Positions 57,906 through 64,000 of a DNA stretch of 64,000 nt are shown piece by piece. The DNA lies in assembly GCA_029851415.1 (NCBI GenBank), contig CM056742.1, positions 81,086,748 through 81,150,747 of the forward strand, written 5' to 3'. Below the pieces are notes generated by a model. That model worked only from the letters and a program-made list of their open reading frames with translations. It was not told where the DNA came from and searched no databases. Source of the DNA: Eretmocerus hayati (taxonomy: Eukaryota > Arthropoda > Insecta > Hymenoptera > Aphelinidae). The translations under genes and the position numbers were made by a program. Positions within the stretch are counted from its first letter, which is position 1. Each line of letters starts with the position of its first letter.

Positions 57906-59198
57906 TTGCTTTCCCTAAAGAGAAAGCTTTGTTTTCACCCCAACGGAAATTTGATCAAATTTTTCATTAAAGTCAACATATTCTTCAACGAAATTCCTCT
58001 TATCGAAAAAAGCCAACGGCCATTCTCTTCCTCTCGCCAAAAGCTATCAATTGTAGGTAACACTTTCCCTCCTAATGTCCTCCCAAATCTGCCAAAGACT
58101 CATCTTTCCACCCCATTTTCCGTGTTTGTGTGTGTGTATGTATGTATGTTGTTTTATATCGGACACGCTTTCTCTTTTACTATTCGCCTTATCAACTTTT
58201 GGCTTTCTACAAGTTGTAGAGAATCCAATTTCTGAGAGCCCAGTGATTTGGCACCTTTCGGCTCACAATCAAATTTGATCCATGGGCTTTTTCAACCAAA
58301 AGTGCTCAAATTTCAACTTTTGATATTGATACATAAATATCTTTTTCTCACACACTCTCTCAACAAATTGAGTCACCTAAACTATGATTTTTTCTGCGAG
58401 ATCTATCGATTGGTTGATACCGAAATTTCATTTAATCTTCACAGATCTCAAATTTTCAAAAAAATCAAAATTTTTACCACAAATTTCTTTTTGAGCCTTT
58501 TTAAACCCACCGCATCCAAATTCTGTCTCAACCAAGTAATAGATATCATCAGAAAAACCTTAGACTAGATAGCTCAAATCCTTCTAAGAAGCTTCCTCCA
58601 AAAAATAATTCAAAAAATAAAGGAAAATTTTTCTTTATATTCAATTTTCCCTCCTACCTACCTTTATGACTTATTTATCTGAATCTCAATGACCTAAAAC
58701 TATGATTTTTCCTGCGAGATCTATCGATTGGTTAATACCGAAATTCCATTTAACCTCTACAGATCTCAAATTTTTAAAAAAATCAAAATTTCTACCAAAA
58801 ATTTCTTTTTGAGCCTTTTTAAACCCACCGCATCCAAATTCTGTCTCAACCAAGTAATAGATATGATCGAAAAAACCTAAGACTAGATGGCTCAAATCCT
58901 TCTAAAAAGCTGCCTCCAGAAAATAATTCAAAAAATGAAGGAAAATTTTCCTTAATATTCAATCTTTCCTCCTACCTTCCTTTATGACTCATTTATCTCA
59001 ATCTTAATGACCTAAACTATGGTTTTTTCTGCGAGATCTATCGATTGGAATACCGAAATTCCATTCAACTTCTACAGATCTCAAATTTTCAAAAAAATCC
59101 AAATTTTCATACAATTTTAGGATCATGATGGTCTGGTGATTCTAATTATCATCATATGACGCTTGGAGAAAGCTTTCTGCTAATCACTTTTAGCAGCG
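57906..59198 (-). mobile_element. Module M' (right copy), inserted in the hAT-like arm
   Basis: Inverted copy of 53917-55223, bordered by TA (57904-57905 and 59199-59200). The left arm shows the matching uninterrupted site with a single TA (53292-53293), which makes this an insertion with TA duplication. It contains ~318-bp tandem units (ACTATGATTTTT at 58381 and 58699, a partial unit from 59016). Confidence 0.78.
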
Positions 59199-59200
59199 TA

Positions 59201-60727
59201 TTTTTTCGGGGATTTTTGACCTCTACAAAAATCCTGATTTGGTACCTCAAAACTGACGACGGGACCGTGTTCAGGGGTCATTTTGCGTCCGACAACCATG
59301 TTGGGATACCCCGTGCGAAGAGGAATTTTTCTGCTCGTGATTTCAACACAGCAAAACTTGTTGCAAGAACAGGTGTTCAAAAAAATATTCGTGGCATCAA
59401 ATCACACTTTTTACGGGTACCAAAAAAATGTTTTCCTCAAAGTTCATAACAAAACGAAGAAAGTGCGATCTTGATCGTTTAATTCGGTCCATCCTAGCTC
59501 GTTCTATGATTCTTTGGAAATTCAGTGCAGAATTGCCTTTTTTGCCAAATACTAGGTGGACTAATTAGACTAATAACTTCACGATTTCATTGTAGGGTTC
59601 TATAACCACCTGGGTCGTGTTTAGCGGGTCAAAAATGATAGGAAAACATATCTTGAGATGCATTTTGACCAAATGGTACTCCCTCGCTGAGTAATCATCA
59701 CCTTCGGAAATTGGATAAAAATCCAAAAATCAGTATTTTGTAGGAAATCAGTTTTTTGTGATTAAAAAAAGAAATTCTTGACGCATAGGAGCAAAACTGA
59801 GCACGGTTTCGATATCTACGTCAATAAATAAATGAGAAAGAATTGTGTGGTCCAGTGTCATTTATACAGGTAAATGCACTGAAAGTACATTATTTCTATT
59901 GATAATAATGAATGTGTAAGAACGTGTAAAAAATGAGGTGTATATATTCTCAAAAGATACGAGAAAAAAAAATAAATAAATAAAAATAAAATAAAATAGA
60001 AAATATCGGATCGGGTGGGGATTGAACCTAGACCTCCCGGGTTATGGGCTAGGCCGTTACCGCTAGACCACGGATGTAATGCTCACATGTGTACTAAATG
60101 TTACATATGTTCATCAGCCCCCCGTGGGGGGCTTGGGTTTTGATTGTTGCTAATTTAGTTTGAAACCCCCTCAATAGGCACAAATATGTCCTCATTCATT
60201 TTTGAATGTCAAAAACTGGAATGTAATATCGGAAGAAGGTAACAAAACTCGCAACAAAGTTTTTTTTGGCCATCAAAATTTTTTCCGATCCTTTCTCGTT
60301 GGAAAATAAAGCATACCTGTATACCTAGCTGTTCAAAGACATCGGTTCTTTTATAAAAAAATCCCATTATCTTCTTTCCTCCCAAAATTCCAAAATTCTC
60401 GTCAATTATCAATTCTCATATAAAAAGCTCGATAAAAAGCCAATGATACACATTAACCCTCACCACGCTGCAGTAAACTGCAATGGAACCCCCGCACGCG
60501 GAAATTTTGCTTTGAAATTTGTAAAGGTTTGATGCAAAAGCAAAAGCATATTATCACGTATCATCAGCTCTAACCCAGAATCTACTTGCATTTGCAACCT
60601 CCTGAGTGTCGATAAATCGTAAAGCAGACCGTTTCGCGCGCGCCTCTCAGCTTGTCTGCAGCGGGGAGGGGTGAGAGGGGCGGGAGGCACGGTCCGCCAT
60701 ATTGAAATCTTTTTTTTCCCAACCCTG
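59201..60727 (-). repeat. Right outer arm of the hAT-like element
   Basis: Reverse complement of 51763-53291, almost identical. It ends with CCCAACCCTG before the duplication GCAGCTGG. Confidence 0.85.
60003..60078 (-). tRNA. tRNA-like sequence, right arm copy
   Basis: Mirror copy of the left-arm sequence with B box GGTTCAATCC. Differences cluster at the anticodon-loop position (CCATAAC here, CTGTAAC there), and position 33 is no longer T here. Not expected to be a functional tRNA. Confidence 0.33.
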
Positions 60728-60735
60728 GCAGCTGG

Positions 60736-61245
60736 CGCGCCGCGATCAGCCGACACTTTGATCAAAATGTGATTGCAATTCTTTCGATTTTATGAGTGTC
60801 GAGTCGACGAGTCCCGAAGACTCGCTCTAATATTTCCAGACCGGCATTCGAAGAGGCACTGATTCGAAGTAATTAAAGCCAACGCGAGGTTGACGTTGCA
60901 GGAAGATTCTCTGTGTTGGGCATCTCCGAGAGCAGTCCGATCTGAAGCGCATAGCCAAGTCTCGCGACTTCGCGAGTTAAAGTTGACCAACGGCGACGAC
61001 GCTCGATCAAGTCTTGGTGCTTTGCTATCCGGCAACCGAAAAAATTCGAGGAAACGTGAAGCTCTGCGATTCCAGCATCTCCGAGCATAGTCCAAAGTGA
61101 AACGCCCAACTCTTAATTGAAGCTGCTTCGAGCCTCAATTCTTCGAATTCTCCGGACGTTCCAAACAGACTTCGACTCGTTTTGGCTCCATCAATGCGAA
61201 GTTCCTTTCATTTCGCGTCTCTTTATTGATGAATTGAATTGTAAG
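60736..61245 (+). promoter_or_regulatory. CpG-containing region with possible first-exon donor
   Basis: GC-richer than its flanks and rich in CG dinucleotides, ending in a strong donor-like TT|GTAAGTAT (GT at about 61240). It could be the promoter and 5' UTR exon of a host gene running to the right. No downstream coding exon was identified in the window, so support is weak. Confidence 0.25.
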
Positions 61246-61619
61246 TATATTTTAACTCTCAAATATAATTCTCGTCAATGAATCTGACTCTTATGTGTGC
61301 CATAACCTTTCAGTGATGCTGGAAAGGAAAGATTGGCAGGAGATGCTACAGATTCTTGTTAGACTTTTCTGAAGCTTTACTTCACCAAGATGAGCACAAG
61401 TTATTTGTAATTCTAGTGTTACATATGTCTTGATTGTCTTGTATGTATTTCTGTTTGGTATTCTGTCGCTGATGAACACATATGAGCCCAGCGCTTCCTC
61501 TCCCTTGGCTTCCACATTTCCTTGCATTATTCTGTTTTTTTCATGTCGAACAAAAGTGGAGACAACATAGCTTCAAAAATAAAAATGGATTCTCAATGCA
61601 GCAGGGCCAAGTTTGAGAA
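61246..61619. other. No gene recognised
   Basis: A 78-codon minus-strand frame (61291-61527) lacks any motif. Confidence 0.35.
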
Positions 61620-62560
61620 GTGTTCACAGGTGGTATGTCCATAGCGATGGCAAAGGTGGTGCTGATGAATGTCATCCTTTAATTAGGAAAACTTGGTCGA
61701 CAGTGGTAATGCCAATTTGAGTTCTGTGATGAAAATTAGATTATGCTATTCACTGTGGATTAGTAAAAGCTACCTTTGTGACTATATTTTTTGATCTGAC
61801 TCTCTGATCTTCATCACAAAACTCATAGCGGCATTAAAATCCTCACCCAGAAACTCACTGCTTGAAGAATAATATTGATCATTAAGGCCACCGATGTGGA
61901 CATAAAGAACACCGCTCACTTTGTCGCTCAAAAAGCCCATTACAGGTTGTATGTCTATAGAAGTGGCAAAGTGGTCTCAATAATGATTATGATTCTTCAA
62001 CTGTTGATTTCTTGGGTGAAAATGGTTATGCCACTATGAGTTTTGTGATGGAGATTAGCTCATCGTATTCACTGTAAATCAGTAAAAGCTATCTTTGAGA
62101 CTATATATTCTGAGGCTCACTTTCTGAGCTTCATCACAAAACTCATAGCAGCATTCAAGTCTTCACCCAAAAACTCACTGCTTGAAGAATAATATCCATC
62201 ATCAGGGCCATTGACGTGGACATAAAAAACACTGCTGACTTTGTCGATCAAGAAGCCCATTATAAGTTGTATGTCCATAGCAGTGGCTGAGGTGGTGCTG
62301 ATGATGATTATGATTCTTCAACTGGTAAATTCTTGTGTGAAAATGGTCATGCTACTATGAGTTTTGTGATGAAGATTATATTTTGGTATTCACTGTGAAT
62401 TAGTAAAAGCTATCTCTGAGACTATATTTTTTGAGGCTCACTTTCTGCTCTTCATCACAAAACTCATAGAGGCATTAAATTCTTCACCCAAAAGCTCACT
62501 ACTTGAAGAATTATATTCATCATCAGTTCACCAATGTGGACATATAAAACATTGCTCACT
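61620..62560. repeat. Tandem repeat, ~320-bp period, with internal hairpins
   Basis: TCATCACAAAACTCATAG recurs at 61811, 62131 and 62452. Its complement CTATGAGTTTTGTGATG lies about 100 bp upstream in the later units (near 62036 and 62356; a variant near 61720), so each unit can fold into a stem of about 18 bp with a ~100-base loop. About three units, non-coding. Confidence 0.75.
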
Positions 62561-64000
62561 TTGTCGCACCTGTTCATGTAATTTGGCTTACATCTGCCTT
62601 GGTTTCATTTGCTGAGGCTGATAAGCACCCTACAGGGGCACCCACTATTCTTCTCACCTCCCACACCCTTTGCATCATTTTCTTTGATCCTGCTGCGTTC
62701 TAGAAGCTAGCCGTTATTATTTCCCAAATACTCTATAGTATTGCACAGGAAAATATCAGAATCACCATGAATAAAATAGTGTCTTTCCACAATTTTTTTC
62801 ATATATGAGGAAACCAGATCTTAGCTCACGCATAGGAACGCGCAAATATTTAGAATTGAATTTTATGCCATTCACCAAGATTATATTGTTATTTTAGAGA
62901 CAAAATCATCATTTATTATTTTGGATTGAGGTCTCATTTTTTGGAGAAAGTATTGTGCAGTTATTTGAATCCTTATTCTGTTTTGTTAAGTAGTAACTTC
63001 ATTCTTTCACAAGCTACGATTGGAGGGCTCTCATAAAGGACGTCAGGGTTCAGAGGGGGAAGGGTTGTCGAACATGTGACTCTTCGTGGCTGCTGGGAAG
63101 GGGGGGGGGGACGATTCCAAGAACAATCGGACGTCCTCTTACTTGGAATCTGAAATGAGATATTTCATGAATCGCTGGACCCATTGATAAAATGCTTCAG
63201 GTTTCAAAAGCATTTCATGAATCTGCGAATGTTCACGTGCGAAACTCTGGTACGAGAAATATAATAGTGATCCCATTTCTCATCAATCTACAGCATAATC
63301 TCTGTGTCAGGAATCTCGAATTTCGAAACAGTTATCAGGTTCACGGCTCGATTCGAAAAAGATAGACACTATCATGCAAATACTCTTGTTGGTTTGGCCA
63401 ATGTTATCGTTCTTGATCGCATTCGATTTCTTTTTGGTGATTTCCCAACCTGTTTTCTGGAGTTGCAAATCTTCGATTTGCAGCGATTTTATGAGCAGAA
63501 TACGGAGATCGTTCGCGAAAATAGAGCCCAAGATTGGTTTCTCCCCAACATGCCCCAGTATGGTTATTTCGAAAAGGTGTCCAGTATTACATGTTTTACT
63601 TCTCAGTACGTGTTCATCGCGTAAAACTGGGCTGGATACAAGGATTCTGTCCGCTTAGAGACTTATTTAGATTGCACCGAGATATAAACATACTCATGCA
63701 CTTGACCGTAATTTTATAACGTTTTTTTTGTAAAATCAAGACGGCTCCAGTTGATTAAAATCAGACACACACCAGCGCATTTTTGAAGGTCTTTCAACAA
63801 GCTCAAAAATTAGTTGGGGTTTCATTGAAAAATGTCCAGGGAGACGAATGTTGTTGAAAAAATGGCTGAACAGGGGCAAGTTGGGTACACTTTCCCTCGA
63901 ACTCGTAACATAATCACTTTTTGGGAAAATTGTGATAGCTCGGCTCGGTAAGGTCGAAATTGAACTCACGTCAGCTAATTTTGAAGCTCTTGAAACAAGC
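62561..64000. other. No gene recognised
   Basis: A G-run lies near 63103-63112. Overlapping frames at 63304-63719 (up to 106 codons) have no motif and are not supported. Confidence 0.4.

Larger units (their letters stand above)
51763..60727. mobile_element. hAT-like palindromic (foldback) element, 8,965 bp
   Basis: The ends CAGGGTTGGGAAAAAAAAGA are inverted and flanked by an 8-bp duplication GCAGCTGG (51755-51762, 60728-60735), the size made by hAT transposases; the CAGGGTTGGG terminus is hAT-typical. The outer arms (51763-53291 and 59201-60727) are nearly identical, while inner homologies are more diverged. There is no transposase frame, so it is non-autonomous. The centre is a nest of smaller elements. 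Confidence 0.82.

Noticed and set aside
53043..59474. Identical 89/97-codon frames in the two hAT-like arms as a conserved protein
   Set aside because: The whole arms are near-identical at the DNA level, so amino-acid conservation carries no extra information. No known motif.

Overview
The window is eukaryotic nuclear DNA, most likely from an insect. It is AT-rich and dominated by transposable elements. It holds spliced genes with GT-AG introns, a gypsy-type Gag with CCHC knuckles, an R1-like reverse-transcriptase relic, a foldback Mutator-like transposon and an exon of the conserved animal gene lingerer/UBAP2. I see no operons, ribosome-binding sites or CRISPR array. Most short open frames are shadows, many of them mirrored by palindromic DNA.

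Layout. 1-15,680: a mosaic of old non-coding repeats (foldbacks at about 905-1850 and 9457-11763, tandem arrays at 5105-5640, 5700-6340 and 12.8-13.2 kb), an R1-like RT fragment at 6432-6716 and an LTR-like TATA/poly(A) module near 4.2 kb. The last coding exon of a lingerer/UBAP2 orthologue lies at 12113-12361. 15,683-30,257: a complete young LTR retroelement (LTRs of 702 and 705 bp, about 99.4% identical, 4-bp CACG target duplication). It carries two overlapping gag-type frames but no recognisable protease, RT, RNase H, integrase or envelope; about 9.4 kb behind gag is non-coding and repeat-structured. 30,258-33,535: GC-rich anonymous DNA, then the left part of an old foldback. 33,536-46,971: a 13.4-kb Mutator-superfamily (FB/NOF-like) transposon with 9-bp target duplications, inserted in that foldback. 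46,972-51,762: the other side of the foldback, repeats and two small hairpin/TIR elements. 51,763-60,727: a 9-kb hAT-like palindromic element (8-bp duplication GCAGCTGG) whose outer 1.5-kb arms are nearly identical. 60,736-64,000: a CpG-containing stretch with a possible first-exon donor, a 320-bp hairpin-bearing tandem array, and anonymous DNA.

The main discovery is the single gene of the Mutator-like element. Eight exons (35204-45229) join in frame across seven GT-AG introns into 1286 codons with no internal stop. They encode, in order: an N-terminal basic/HTH-like region, a DDE-type transposase core with the Mutator-typical D-x2-H motif, three C4HC3 (PHD-like) zinc modules each on its own exon, and a C-terminal USP-like cysteine peptidase with visible Cys, His and Asp. 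The terminal repeats are arrays of a 152-bp unit (4 units left, 6 right). Each unit carries a palindrome related to the element terminus.

The second notable system is the Gag-only LTR element. Its 3' region starts with a 70-bp composite repeat in which the hairpin motif GTGGTTAGAACCCAC recurs. It lacks a polypurine tract next to the 3' LTR. It looks like a recently mobile, trans-mobilised element with a very large non-coding RNA.

All boundaries, splice sites and identities were read by eye from the sequence. Family names come from recognising motifs, not from a database search.
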